NCBI GenBank assembly: GCA_038234975.1
Contig: JBBSUK010000002.1
Location: forward strand, 1-64,000
Direction: 5' to 3'
DNA length: 64,000 bases
Source: Schlegelella_A sp038234975
GTDB taxonomy: Bacteria; Pseudomonadota; Gammaproteobacteria; Burkholderiales; Burkholderiaceae_C
Part shown: piece after piece, positions 38,679 to 47,522 of the stretch
Numbering within the stretch: position 1 is the stretch's first letter
Layout of the letters: each line of letters opens with the position of its first letter
Notes under the pieces: generated by a model
The model's database searches: none
Seen by the model: the letters and a program-made list of their open reading frames with translations, nothing else
Told to the model about the DNA's origin: nothing
Position numbers and translations under genes: made by a program

Positions 38679-39521
38679 TCAGTCCGACGTCGCCTGCCGT
38701 GTCGACGGCGCGGCGACTCCGGCGCTGACCTCGCGCGCACCGGCCGCGGCGATCGCCTCCTTGCCGCGCACCGTCACGTCGCTGATGAAGGCGAACTGGT
38801 CGCGCATGTCGAACGGATACGCCTTGACGTGATAGCGGGTGCCGTAGGGCGTCTCCTTCAGCATCACCTGCACCGGCTCGTCGTAGTCGAGGAAAGCGCT
38901 GGTGAGCGCCACGTCGCGCAGCGCCGAGCGCAGCGATGCCGCGTCGTGTCCGGGGTCGACGAAGAACGGCGTGACGCACATCAACGTCCGGGCGCCGTCG
39001 TTGGCGTTCGAGATGTTCTTGCGCCAGATCTTGTCGTGCGGGATCGTGATGGTGTTCTGGTTCGCCGTCTGGATGCGGATCGCGCGCATGCCGACCGAAC
39101 GCACCTCGCCGTAGTCGCCGTCGATCTCGACCCAGTCGCCGGGGCGATACGGCCGCTCGAAGATCGCGACGAAGCCGGCGATGATGCTGCTCACGTAGTC
39201 CTTGAACGCGAAGCCGATCGCCACGCTCGCGGCGCCCGAGATCACCAGGAAGTTCTGGAACGTGATGTTGAAGACGATCGGCACCAGCCACAGGATGGCC
39301 ACCGTGAGCACGACCAGTCGGATGACCGGAACGGCGCCGAGCAGGTAGAGCCTCGCCCGGCTCGGACCGCGCTCGGCGAGGTAGGGCAGGATCTGGCGCG
39401 CCAGGAAGATCGTGAGCCACGTGCCGAAGATGATCAGCCCGATCTTGGTCAGGCTGATGTCCTGAAGATCGTTGATGAGCTTGGCGGCTTTTTCCTTGCC
39501 CTGTTCGGCGGCGGTGGCCAT
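38679..39521 (-). CDS. MscS family mechanosensitive channel
   Basis: A 280-residue small-conductance channel. Three N-terminal helices precede the pore helix (SGAASVAIGFAFKDYVSSIIAGF), then the beta domain FRPYRPGDWVEIDGDYGEV-like segment and the Q/N-rich ITIPHDKIWRKNISN motif of MscS. The length equals classical MscS. It opens under membrane tension. It lies two bases after the unrecognised gene, at the end of the same-strand run with the caspase/CHAT genes, and may be an effector or osmotic partner of that system. The ATG at 39521 is supported by the family N-terminus. Confidence 0.92.
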   Translation of the reverse strand: MATAAEQGKEKAAKLINDLQDISLTKIGLIIFGTWLTIFLARQILPYLAERGPSRARLYLLGAVPVIRLVVLTVAILWLVPIVFNITFQNFLVISGAASVAIGFAFKDYVSSIIAGFVAIFERPYRPGDWVEIDGDYGEVRSVGMRAIRIQTANQNTITIPHDKIWRKNISNANDGARTLMCVTPFFVDPGHDAASLRSALRDVALTSAFLDYDEPVQVMLKETPYGTRYHVKAYPFDMRDQFAFISDVTVRGKEAIAAAGAREVSAGVAAPSTRQATSD

Positions 39522-39523
39522 GG

Positions 39524-40690
39524 CTACAGGATGTCCATCGGATAGCCGGCGGCCTTCAGCTCGCGCCGCACCGTCGGGTAGGCGCGTGGCCGGACGCGGA
39601 CCTTTCCGTCGCTGCGCTCGACGAATCCGGTCGCGAGCAGGGTCGGAATCAGGTCGTGTTCGCCCTCGGGCGGCATGACGTGCGAGAGCTCGCCCGGCGT
39701 GAGGGCGCCGTGGATGAGGAGCGCCTGCAGCACCAGCAGCGCCTGTTCCTCCCGGTCGTCCGGCAACGCCGGCTCGTCGAGGTCGGAGATCCACAGCGTG
39801 CGGTCGTCGCGGTCGGCGAGCCGCTTCGCCTTCTTCGACGACGGCGCGTCTCCCGTGCGCAGGCTCTGGCGCCACAGATGCCAGGCGATCCACGGGATGC
39901 CCAGGCTGCGCGCGGCGAGCTGCTCGAGGTAGCGATTCGAGCGCTTGCCGTCGTCATCTAGCGCGAACACGTCTGCGCCGCTGCCGGAGAGGCGAAAGGT
40001 CATGGCCTCGGTCTCTTCCGAACGCGCAAGTGACGAGAGCCAGCGCTGGAGCCGGTCGGCATCGAAGGGGCGCGGGGTCAGCGCCCTGGGCAGGATGATC
40101 GCGGCATCCGTGGCCTTGGCCAGGAAGGCCCAGGCCCAGCTGTTGCAGCCGATCACGCAGTGCCGGTCGATGGTCCCGATCTCGGCGAGCAGCGTCCGCA
40201 CCGCCGCCAGACCCGTGCGGTGGCGCAGGAACCAGCGCTCGAGGCGCGGCACGACGATGGGGCCGTCGCCGGCACCGGCGAGCACCGGCCGCGCCGTCGC
40301 CCGCAGCAGCGTCTCGCGGTCGGGCGGCTCGACGAGGCCGTGGTCCCGCTCGCGGGCCCAGCTCTCGACGATGTCGTTGTGGTCGCACGGCGGCAGGACG
40401 ATGACCTTGACGCGGCTCGCCGGCGCGGGATCGCGCAGCCAGTCCCGCAACGTTCGATCGAGTTCCTCGACGAGCGGCCCGCAGGCGGGCGGCGCGGCGA
40501 CATCGTCGAGCACACTTGCAGTCGGCCGCTCGAGGTGATCGTCGGCGACGACCGGATCGTCGGCTTCTCCGCCGACGGCGACCCGGGTGCGTTCGAACAG
40601 GCGCCGCAAGGCGTGCTCGGTCGGCAGCGGTGGTGCCTTGTAGTGACCGATCGGTTCGAACGTGACCGCCGCGTCGTCTTCGTCTGTCAT
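39524..40690 (-). CDS. Unrecognised protein coupled to the MscS-type channel
   Basis: A 388-residue soluble protein I cannot assign. The middle, with IVVPRLERWFLRHRTGLAA and HCVIGCNSWAWAFLAKAT, reads like a degenerate AAA/STAND-type core without a Walker A motif. An aspartate-rich basic stretch (SSKKAKRLADRDDRTLW) is followed by a C-terminal winged-helix-like part (LIHGALTPGELSHVMPP; LIPTLLATGFVERSDGKV). It ends two bases before the MscS gene, so the pair is surely co-translated. It starts 100 bases after the CHAT gene, with a strong palindrome between. It may gate or regulate the channel. Start is the first ATG of the domain (40690). Confidence 0.8.
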   Translation of the reverse strand: MTDEDDAAVTFEPIGHYKAPPLPTEHALRRLFERTRVAVGGEADDPVVADDHLERPTASVLDDVAAPPACGPLVEELDRTLRDWLRDPAPASRVKVIVLPPCDHNDIVESWARERDHGLVEPPDRETLLRATARPVLAGAGDGPIVVPRLERWFLRHRTGLAAVRTLLAEIGTIDRHCVIGCNSWAWAFLAKATDAAIILPRALTPRPFDADRLQRWLSSLARSEETEAMTFRLSGSGADVFALDDDGKRSNRYLEQLAARSLGIPWIAWHLWRQSLRTGDAPSSKKAKRLADRDDRTLWISDLDEPALPDDREEQALLVLQALLIHGALTPGELSHVMPPEGEHDLIPTLLATGFVERSDGKVRVRPRAYPTVRRELKAAGYPMDIL

Positions 40691-40765
40691 GCCTGGGCGC
40701 CGCCACTGCCGTGCTGGATTCGCGCCGGGCGGATCCCGATCGTCGACGACGGATGCTAGCAACGA

Positions 40766-40785
40766 CCCGCCGCCCGGGCGGCGGG
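40766..40785. terminator. Perfect GC palindrome after the CHAT gene (terminator or attenuator)
   Basis: Twenty bases at 40766-40785 form a perfect self-complementary GC-only palindrome, five bases beyond the CHAT stop codon and 75 bases before the next ATG. On the minus strand it is followed by TCGTTGCT, only weakly U-rich. It may end or attenuate transcription before the channel pair, or simply stabilise the mRNA end. The absence of a loop makes it atypical. Confidence 0.45.
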
Positions 40786-40790
40786 CGGGC

Positions 40791-43700
40791 TCAGGCCGCT
40801 CGCGCCATCGCCGCCAGCGCCTCGAGCATCGCGCTGGCCGCCTTGCGCTCGGCCGGCGTCGCGATCGCCGCATACGGTTCGAGCGTGAATCGCGCCTCGG
40901 CGTGGACCGAGCCCCACATGTCGAGCGCCGGCACGCGCGACTTGAGGGCGCGGAACTCGGCGACGAGGTCGTCGGCCGCGCCGGCGAGCTGCTCGGCCGC
41001 GACGGCGCCGAGCACGGCGAGCTCGATCGTGCCGACGACCGACCAGAAGTCCGGCCGGTCGCGCGCCGCGCGCTCGACCTGCTCGCGCACCGCCTGCAGC
41101 CGGTCGGCGGCGAGCTCGGCCGGGCGGCGCTCGAGGAAGGCGAGGCGCAGCTCGGCGCTGATGCCGTTCTTCGCGGAGTAGAACGCGTTGTCGGCGTCGG
41201 CTCGCGCCGCGAGCTGCTCGGCGCGCCCATAGTGCAGCGCCATCTTGCGCAGCGCCGACAGGCGAGCCGGATCGGCGAGGTCGCGGGCGCGGCCGGGCTT
41301 CCTGCCGCGCGCCAGGGGCCGGTCGTCGCGGCCTTCGACCATCACCAAGCGCTTCCACGCCGAGCCGAGCAGTGACTCGCGCTCCGCCGTCGGGTGCAGG
41401 CCGAGCAGGCGTTCGAGGATCGCCACGGCCTCGCCAATCGTGCGGCGCGCCTGCTCGGTGTCGGGGTCGTCCTCGGCGCGCCGCGCCAGCTGGTTGGCGA
41501 GCTGCTCGGCCGACTGGTACGACGCGCTGCCGTCCTCGGCGTCAACCGCCTTGCGATACCAGGCGATCGACGCGTCGAGCAGGCGCGCGCCGGCGCACGC
41601 CAGGCCGAACGCCTCGGCCACCGCGCCCATGGTTCCCCACAGCGGCGCGAAGCGCGCCTCGAGCCAGCGGATGCGGTCGCGCTGGCGCTCCAGCGAGGCC
41701 ATGTCGCGGCTCACGTCGCCGCCGAAGCGCAGGCCCGTGGCAATTGTCTCGAGGGCGAGCACGAGCGCTGGCGCCGACGAGACGCCGGCGTACTCCTCGG
41801 CGAGCGCGATCGCGCCACGCGGCGCGCCGGCGAGGCCGCGCCGCCACGTCCAGCCCGGATCGCCGTAGCACTGGTACGCGGCCCAGGTGTTGCCGGCCGG
41901 GTTGGCGCGCCAGGCCGCCTCGCGCGCCGCGGCGACGGCGTCGATGAATCGCCCGCCCGAGAGCAGCACGTCGTAGAACGAGGTCGCGAAGATCTCGGCC
42001 GGGCCGTCCTCGACCGCCCAGCCGGCGGCGACGACGCAGCGCACGCCGATGGCGATCAGCGCATCGGCGAGGTTGGCGGCGAAGTGGGCGCGGTCGTAGC
42101 TGACCGCCGACGACTGCGCAGAGCGCATGTCGTAGGCCGCGAGGTGGCAGCAGTTGAGGAACACGAGCTCGGGAACGACGCGCATCGCCGCGATCTCGGC
42201 CGGCCCGAGAAAGTTGCCACCCGACAGGACGACGCCACCGACCGCGCCCGGCGCACCGTGCCCGGCGACGTGGATGACGCGGTACGGACGCTCGAACAGC
42301 GCGTTGACGACGTCGCGTGCATCGGCGGTGCCGCTGGTGAGCGCGCGCACCTGCCCGGCGTCGAGCCCGGCCGCGCCCTCGACGAGCCGCTCGGCGACGG
42401 CCATGCCTTCGGCGCGCGCTCCCGGCAGCGGTGGGTAGTTCTGATCGTCGACGAGCGGCTCGCCGATCACCAGCGCGCCGCCGTCGATGCCGGCGTCGAC
42501 CGGCTGCGGCCGGAAGTCGGCGGTGCGGAGCTTGCGCAGCAGCTTGCTGCGGATCGACCAGGGCCGCGGGTCGCCGCCGGTGAGCTGGGCATCGCGCGGG
42601 TCGAGCAGCTCCCACGGCAGCGCGGCCGTGGTCAGGTCGAGCTCGATCACCATCTCGGTGGTGCCGCCGAGGAAAGGCTCCATCTCGACCGGCACCAGCA
42701 GGTCGAACAGCGTGCGGCCGATCTGCGGGTCGCGGTTGGCGTCGTTCGACGCCTTGGCGACCAGGTCGTCGACGAGCGTGCCCTGGGTGCGCTGCGCCCG
42801 CACCTCGGTGCGCGCCCGCTTCGTGTCGAGGTTGTAGACGATGCTGCGCGTGCCGTCGCTCGCGGTCGTCGACTCGGCGCTGATGAAGTCGTAGGCGGCG
42901 CCGCGGTAGCTCGAGTCGAGCGAGCGGCGCAGCGCCCCGGCGCCGGCGAGGACCGGGCCGTCGACCTGGAACTGGTGCGGGGATGCCGTCGACTGCACCT
43001 GCAGCGAATGCCAGGCATCGCTGGCGCGGTCGAGGTAGAGCTCGATCAGGACCAGCCGCCCGACCTGCGGCCATCCACCGGCGGCGAGCCGCTCGTTGGC
43101 CTCCTGCACGCCGGCGGCGATCGCCTGCGCCGCGGTGCCGGTGCTGATGCCGGCGCCGCCGCTGCCGACCAGCGTGGAGGCGAGCTCGAACTCGGCCGGC
43201 GCGAGGTCGGGCGTCTCGGCCAGCCGCTGCGCGTAGGCGATCGCGGCCTGGCGCACGGTCTGCGTCAGGCCGGCCGCGCGCAGCTTGCCTTCCTCGCCGA
43301 GACCGGCGACGACGACGGCGCACGGCCGCGCCATTGCCAGCACGTTGTTCGGGTCGCGTCGGATGTTGCCGAAGATCTGCTGCGTGCCGACGGCGTTCGG
43401 ATAGAGCCCGGCGGCGAGCGAGCGGCTCATCGCACCGGCGACCAGGCGGTCGACGACGGCCTCGCTGCCGGTCAGTGCCAGCGCGACGTAGTGGCCGACG
43501 AGGAGTGGCTGGTGGACGAAGCGCAGGTCGACGTTGAGCACCGACACGTGCAGCGCGGTCTGCCGCGGCCGCCCCGTGACGATGCCCGCCGGTGCGCCGC
43601 GCAGCGTGTCGGCCGGGCTCGACGGCGGCGCCGACGGCAGCAGCCCGCGCGAGGGCCGGCTGCGGGCGACGCGGTCCGACGGCGCGGCCCCCGGAGTCGG

Positions 43701-46502
43701 CGACGCGGACGATCCGCCAGGCGCGGCTCGAGCCCCGCGCGTGTCGCGCGTCGGCGGCGGCTCGAACACCTCGAGCAGCGACGTCTCGCCGTTCTCGAGC
43801 AGCTCGGCGTAGGCCGGGAACGCCGCCGCCACGCTCGGCAGGTCGCCGTGCGATGCGGCGAGCGTCCACGTGCGCACGCCGGGCAGCCATGCGCTCGCGT
43901 GCGCGACGCGGCCGTCGCCGCCGCCGGGCGCGGCGACGTACTCGACGCCGGCCTCGGTCATCACGTAGCCACCAGGGGTGAAAGGCGCAGCGCCGACGAC
44001 CAGCCGCATCACGCCGGCGGCGTCGCCGAGCGCGGCGGCCTGCGCGTCGAGCGCGCGGCGCAGCGCCACCGCGCGGTCGAGCACGGCCTGCGGCGGCGCG
44101 CCCCAGCGGTAGACCGTCCGCTGCACGCCCTCGAGGTGCCAGGCGTTGTGCTCGACGACGCGGGCCACGTCCTCGTCGGCGATCTGCTGCCAGCGATCGG
44201 CGCGGGCGAGGCCGCTCGCATCGTCGAGCAGGCCGGCCTGCATCTGCAGGAAGCCGGGCATGCCGGCCATCGTGTCGCGAGCGCCGCGGTTGTCGAAGAG
44301 CGACCCGAAGGCGGCGAGCGCGTTGCCGAAGGTGTCGTCGCCCGAGAGCGTCTGCATCGGCGCCCATGAGCCGCCGTTGGGCGTGCCGAGCATGAGGAAC
44401 CGTGCGCCGTCTCGTGTAAGGAAGCGCTTCCACACCGCAGGAGCCTGCAGCGCCATCGTCCGCGCCACCAGGCCGCCCATCGAGTGGGCGACGATGCGCA
44501 CCGCCGCCGTCGTGCCGGTGCGTGCGGTCAGCGCGGCGTCGACCTCGGCCGCCAGCCGCGTCGCCTCGTCCTCGATCGGCCGTCGCCAGTCGAAGGCGAA
44601 GGGGATCACCTCGTGGTTCTTCGCCAGGTGTTCGACCAGGGCGCCGTAGACGCTCGCGATCGGCCCGTCGGGCGTGACGCGGGTGGCGGTCCTCGGGTTC
44701 CACGCCAGCCGCTCGAGGGCGTTGACGAAGCGAAAGCCGAGCCAGACGCGCTCGCCGTCGAGCGCGAGGTTGGAGCCGAGGATGCCGGGGATGACGATCA
44801 CCGCAGGCCGCTTGCCGAGCGTTGCCGCGTCTCCCGCGACCGGCCCGCGGGAGCGGGCGACGGCCGCGGCCGCGCGCGTCCCGCTCGCGTCCTCGCCGGC
44901 CCACGACAGCGGGCCGATCGCCGCGTAGTCCTCGGGCTCGTCGTCGAGCAGCGCGCGCGAGATCGCCTGCACGGTGCGCTCATTGGCGAAGTAGGCGAAG
45001 TGCGAGACGCCGGCGCCGCGGTCGAGCAGGAAGCGCGCCGCCCCGGAACCGGCAGCGGCCCTGGCGCGCGCCGCGCCGCCGTACATCGAGCGGGTCTGCA
45101 CCACCAGGTCGTTGTCGGTCCAGTAGAAGGCGTCGGCGAGCAGCGTTTTCGCCCACGAGACGACGCCGTCGCCCTGCAGGTCGCCGGCGACGACGCGCAG
45201 GTCGCCTGCGATCGGCTCACGCGGCCGGGCGTCGCGGCCTTCGGCGATGTCGTTGACGAGGCCGATCACCGGGCTCGTCGGCATCATCGCCTCGAGCCCC
45301 GGCAGCTCGTCGGGCTCGGCGCGGCGCAGCGCCACCTCGTGCAGCAGGTCGACGAGCTCGGCGGCCACTGGCAGCGTCGCGAGCTCGAGGCACCACGACA
45401 GCACCGAGAGGTAGGCGTCGAGTCGCTTCGACGCGAGCAGCGTGCCGCGCGACGGACAGGCGACGCGGACGATCCGCTCGACGCGGATCGCCTTGCGCCC
45501 GGCCTCGGCGGCGAGCGCGCGCAGGTCGTCGCGGTGCGCGGCGTAGCCGGCGCCGGCGAACCGCCGCAGCGCCTCCGCCGAGTCGATCGCGCCGGGCTGG
45601 CAGGCGAGCGCGAGCAGCTCGCCGACGAGACCGCCGCGCGAGTGCGTCAGCAGGTGCACGCGGGCGCCCGCGGGCAGCGCCCGGGCGAGCTGCAGGGCGT
45701 TGGCGATCGGGCTCACGCCGAGCGTCGGATGGTCGAGCGCGTAGACGCGGCCTGCGTAGCGGGCGAACAGCGCGCGAACGACGGTCGCGTGCAGCGACCA
45801 CAGCTTGCCGAACGTGCCCGCGGTGTTGGAGAACGTGCCGTGCACGAGCACCAGCATCGGTCCGCCGTCGGCGGCAGGCGGGACCGCGGGGAGCGGCCGG
45901 GCGCCGCTCGCCTTCAGCGGCTCGAGCGCGTCGACCGACAGCGCGTAGACGCCGGGATTCACCTGGGCGTCGACCTTCTTCGTCGCCGCCGCGGCGAGCA
46001 GCCGGCCTGCCCGCTGGCCGCCGAAGCCGGTCAGCACCTTCAGCCCGCCGAGCACGGCGCGACCGAGCAGGCCGCGCGTCGCGGCGCGCTCGATGCCGGG
46101 CCAGCCGAGCTCGACCGGAACGACGACCTCGCCGTCGGCCCGCGTGGCCGGCGCGGCGCCGCGCACGAGCGGCGCCTGCGCCCGCAGCAGGTCGCTCGCG
46201 GCCTGCGGGTGCAGCACGAGCGTCGGCCCGTTGACGACCGACAGCACGACGACGTCGCGACCCGGCTCGGCGCTGACGCGGACGACGCCGTCGCGGTCGG
46301 GCTCGAGCCCGCCGCGGAGGCCGGCGCGGCCGTCGACGCCGCCCCGCGCGGCCGCGGCTGCTTCGTCGCGCCCCGCGCCGATCCGCACCGACGCCTTCAG
46401 CCGGCCGACGCGCGGCGGCGGCCCACCCGTCTCGGCGACGCCGCTGACGACGAAGGTGATCGCGGCCGACGCCGCGCGACGTCTTGCGGCCGGCTTCGTC
46501 AC
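40791..46502 (-). CDS. Giant hydrolase-CHAT domain protein
   Basis: A 1,903-residue multidomain protein. Residues about 215-300 hold an alpha/beta-hydrolase-like core (LVLVHGTFSNT; nucleophile elbow THSRGG near 288). Residues about 570-690 hold a second, lipase-like one (IPGILGSN; AHSMGG near 673). A middle region (about 960-1180) includes an aminopeptidase-N-terminal-like VVVAGLGEEGKL. The CHAT (caspase-fold) protease is about 1280-1500 with ALPWELLDP, catalytic His in HVAGHG near 1412 and Cys in NCCHLA near 1450. The tail is helical and may contain TPR-like repeats. GTG start overlaps the caspase stop by GTGA. The frame continues upstream to 47495, but that part is antisense-like. Confidence 0.87.
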   Translation of the reverse strand: MTKPAARRRAASAAITFVVSGVAETGGPPPRVGRLKASVRIGAGRDEAAAAARGGVDGRAGLRGGLEPDRDGVVRVSAEPGRDVVVLSVVNGPTLVLHPQAASDLLRAQAPLVRGAAPATRADGEVVVPVELGWPGIERAATRGLLGRAVLGGLKVLTGFGGQRAGRLLAAAATKKVDAQVNPGVYALSVDALEPLKASGARPLPAVPPAADGGPMLVLVHGTFSNTAGTFGKLWSLHATVVRALFARYAGRVYALDHPTLGVSPIANALQLARALPAGARVHLLTHSRGGLVGELLALACQPGAIDSAEALRRFAGAGYAAHRDDLRALAAEAGRKAIRVERIVRVACPSRGTLLASKRLDAYLSVLSWCLELATLPVAAELVDLLHEVALRRAEPDELPGLEAMMPTSPVIGLVNDIAEGRDARPREPIAGDLRVVAGDLQGDGVVSWAKTLLADAFYWTDNDLVVQTRSMYGGAARARAAAGSGAARFLLDRGAGVSHFAYFANERTVQAISRALLDDEPEDYAAIGPLSWAGEDASGTRAAAAVARSRGPVAGDAATLGKRPAVIVIPGILGSNLALDGERVWLGFRFVNALERLAWNPRTATRVTPDGPIASVYGALVEHLAKNHEVIPFAFDWRRPIEDEATRLAAEVDAALTARTGTTAAVRIVAHSMGGLVARTMALQAPAVWKRFLTRDGARFLMLGTPNGGSWAPMQTLSGDDTFGNALAAFGSLFDNRGARDTMAGMPGFLQMQAGLLDDASGLARADRWQQIADEDVARVVEHNAWHLEGVQRTVYRWGAPPQAVLDRAVALRRALDAQAAALGDAAGVMRLVVGAAPFTPGGYVMTEAGVEYVAAPGGGDGRVAHASAWLPGVRTWTLAASHGDLPSVAAAFPAYAELLENGETSLLEVFEPPPTRDTRGARAAPGGSSASPTPGAAPSDRVARSRPSRGLLPSAPPSSPADTLRGAPAGIVTGRPRQTALHVSVLNVDLRFVHQPLLVGHYVALALTGSEAVVDRLVAGAMSRSLAAGLYPNAVGTQQIFGNIRRDPNNVLAMARPCAVVVAGLGEEGKLRAAGLTQTVRQAAIAYAQRLAETPDLAPAEFELASTLVGSGGAGISTGTAAQAIAAGVQEANERLAAGGWPQVGRLVLIELYLDRASDAWHSLQVQSTASPHQFQVDGPVLAGAGALRRSLDSSYRGAAYDFISAESTTASDGTRSIVYNLDTKRARTEVRAQRTQGTLVDDLVAKASNDANRDPQIGRTLFDLLVPVEMEPFLGGTTEMVIELDLTTAALPWELLDPRDAQLTGGDPRPWSIRSKLLRKLRTADFRPQPVDAGIDGGALVIGEPLVDDQNYPPLPGARAEGMAVAERLVEGAAGLDAGQVRALTSGTADARDVVNALFERPYRVIHVAGHGAPGAVGGVVLSGGNFLGPAEIAAMRVVPELVFLNCCHLAAYDMRSAQSSAVSYDRAHFAANLADALIAIGVRCVVAAGWAVEDGPAEIFATSFYDVLLSGGRFIDAVAAAREAAWRANPAGNTWAAYQCYGDPGWTWRRGLAGAPRGAIALAEEYAGVSSAPALVLALETIATGLRFGGDVSRDMASLERQRDRIRWLEARFAPLWGTMGAVAEAFGLACAGARLLDASIAWYRKAVDAEDGSASYQSAEQLANQLARRAEDDPDTEQARRTIGEAVAILERLLGLHPTAERESLLGSAWKRLVMVEGRDDRPLARGRKPGRARDLADPARLSALRKMALHYGRAEQLAARADADNAFYSAKNGISAELRLAFLERRPAELAADRLQAVREQVERAARDRPDFWSVVGTIELAVLGAVAAEQLAGAADDLVAEFRALKSRVPALDMWGSVHAEARFTLEPYAAIATPAERKAASAMLEALAAMARAA

Positions 46503-47434
46503 ACCGTGAACGGCCGCTCGGCCAGGAAGCGCCCGGCACTGCCGAGGGTGAACAGGTTGGGTGATTGCGTCGACGGCAGCAGCGCCCGGATGCGCAGATG
46601 GAACTGGCCGTAGTTGCCGGCGAACGCGCCGTCTCTCCAGACCCGGCGCAGCGCCTCGGTGAAGGCGCCGTTGTGCTCGCCGTCCATCGAGGTCTGGTTG
46701 TCCTGGCAGCCGGAAACGAGGATGACGGCGGGCCGGAAGTCCTGGACCGTCGCCGACAGGCGGCCACTCGCGGCGACCTGCGCGAGCGCCGCGTCGGGGT
46801 CGACGGTGGCGGTGCCGGCGGCCTTGGCGAGCGCATGCTGCAGGCCGTCGTAGAACGCGCGGTGCTCGCGGTAGACGCGCATCGCCACCGCCTGCGGCAT
46901 CAGCTTCGGCCGCTCGGCCGGGCTCGTCGGCAACGACGGCGGCTGCGCCCGCGTGACGGTGCCGCTGTGGCAGCTGTCGGAGAGCACGAGGATGCGCACG
47001 CCGTCGCCGAAGCGGGCGAGCTCGGCGTAGAGCTCGTCGTCGACGAGCTGGCCGTCGAACAGGCACCAGGTCTCGTCCTGCTTGTCGGCCTCGTCGCCCG
47101 AGACGTCGGGCACCTGGCCGCCGTGGCCCGAGTAGGTGAGGAAGAACAGGTCGCCGGTGCGCAGCTGCTTCGCCGCGGCGCGCAGGCCGGCGAGCGTCGA
47201 CTTGCGGGTCGCCTTCTTCGTCAGCAGCGTCGTCGGCTTCATGCCGGCGGCGCGGGCGATGGCCGCCATGTCGTGGGCATCGAACTCGCAGGCAGCGAGC
47301 GGCCCGTCCCAGCCGGCATAGGCGGCGGCGCTGACGGCGTTGAGGCCAACGTGCAGCGACATCGCCTTCGGCGCTCGCGCAGCCGATGGGATCCTGGCTG
47401 CCTTCCGGGTCCTGCTCGCACGTGCCGTGGCCAT
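46499..47434 (-). CDS. Caspase-like cysteine protease (metacaspase/orthocaspase, C14)
   Basis: A 311-residue protein with a caspase p20-like fold. The catalytic dyad is H104 in YSGHGGQ and C155 in DSCHSG; both are intact. The acidic loop after H104 (VSGDEADKQDE) resembles the calcium-binding segment of metacaspases. It would cleave after Arg or Lys, as metacaspases do. The start at 47434 is preferred because a perfect AGGAGG (47441-47446) lies six bases upstream; it adds a basic 24-residue N-terminus before MSLHVGLN. It overlaps the hydrolase-CHAT gene by four bases, tying the two proteases together. Confidence 0.9.
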   Translation of the reverse strand: MATARASRTRKAARIPSAARAPKAMSLHVGLNAVSAAAYAGWDGPLAACEFDAHDMAAIARAAGMKPTTLLTKKATRKSTLAGLRAAAKQLRTGDLFFLTYSGHGGQVPDVSGDEADKQDETWCLFDGQLVDDELYAELARFGDGVRILVLSDSCHSGTVTRAQPPSLPTSPAERPKLMPQAVAMRVYREHRAFYDGLQHALAKAAGTATVDPDAALAQVAASGRLSATVQDFRPAVILVSGCQDNQTSMDGEHNGAFTEALRRVWRDGAFAGNYGQFHLRIRALLPSTQSPNLFTLGSAGRFLAERPFTV

Positions 47435-47522
47435 CGGTCGCCTCCTGGGCCGGTCTCGCGCCGGTGCCGCCGATTGGAGCACCGCGCTTCGCCACGCCGC
47501 AACCCCCGCGCGTTGACGAGGT

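Noticed and set aside
41394..44369. 991-codon plus-strand open frame within the CHAT gene
   Set aside because: Antisense shadow; the minus-strand frame carries clear hydrolase and CHAT motifs.
46503..47495. N-terminal extension of the CHAT protein to 47495
   Set aside because: This part overlaps the caspase gene in another frame and is Arg-rich without pattern; the GTG at 46502 with GTGA overlap is better.
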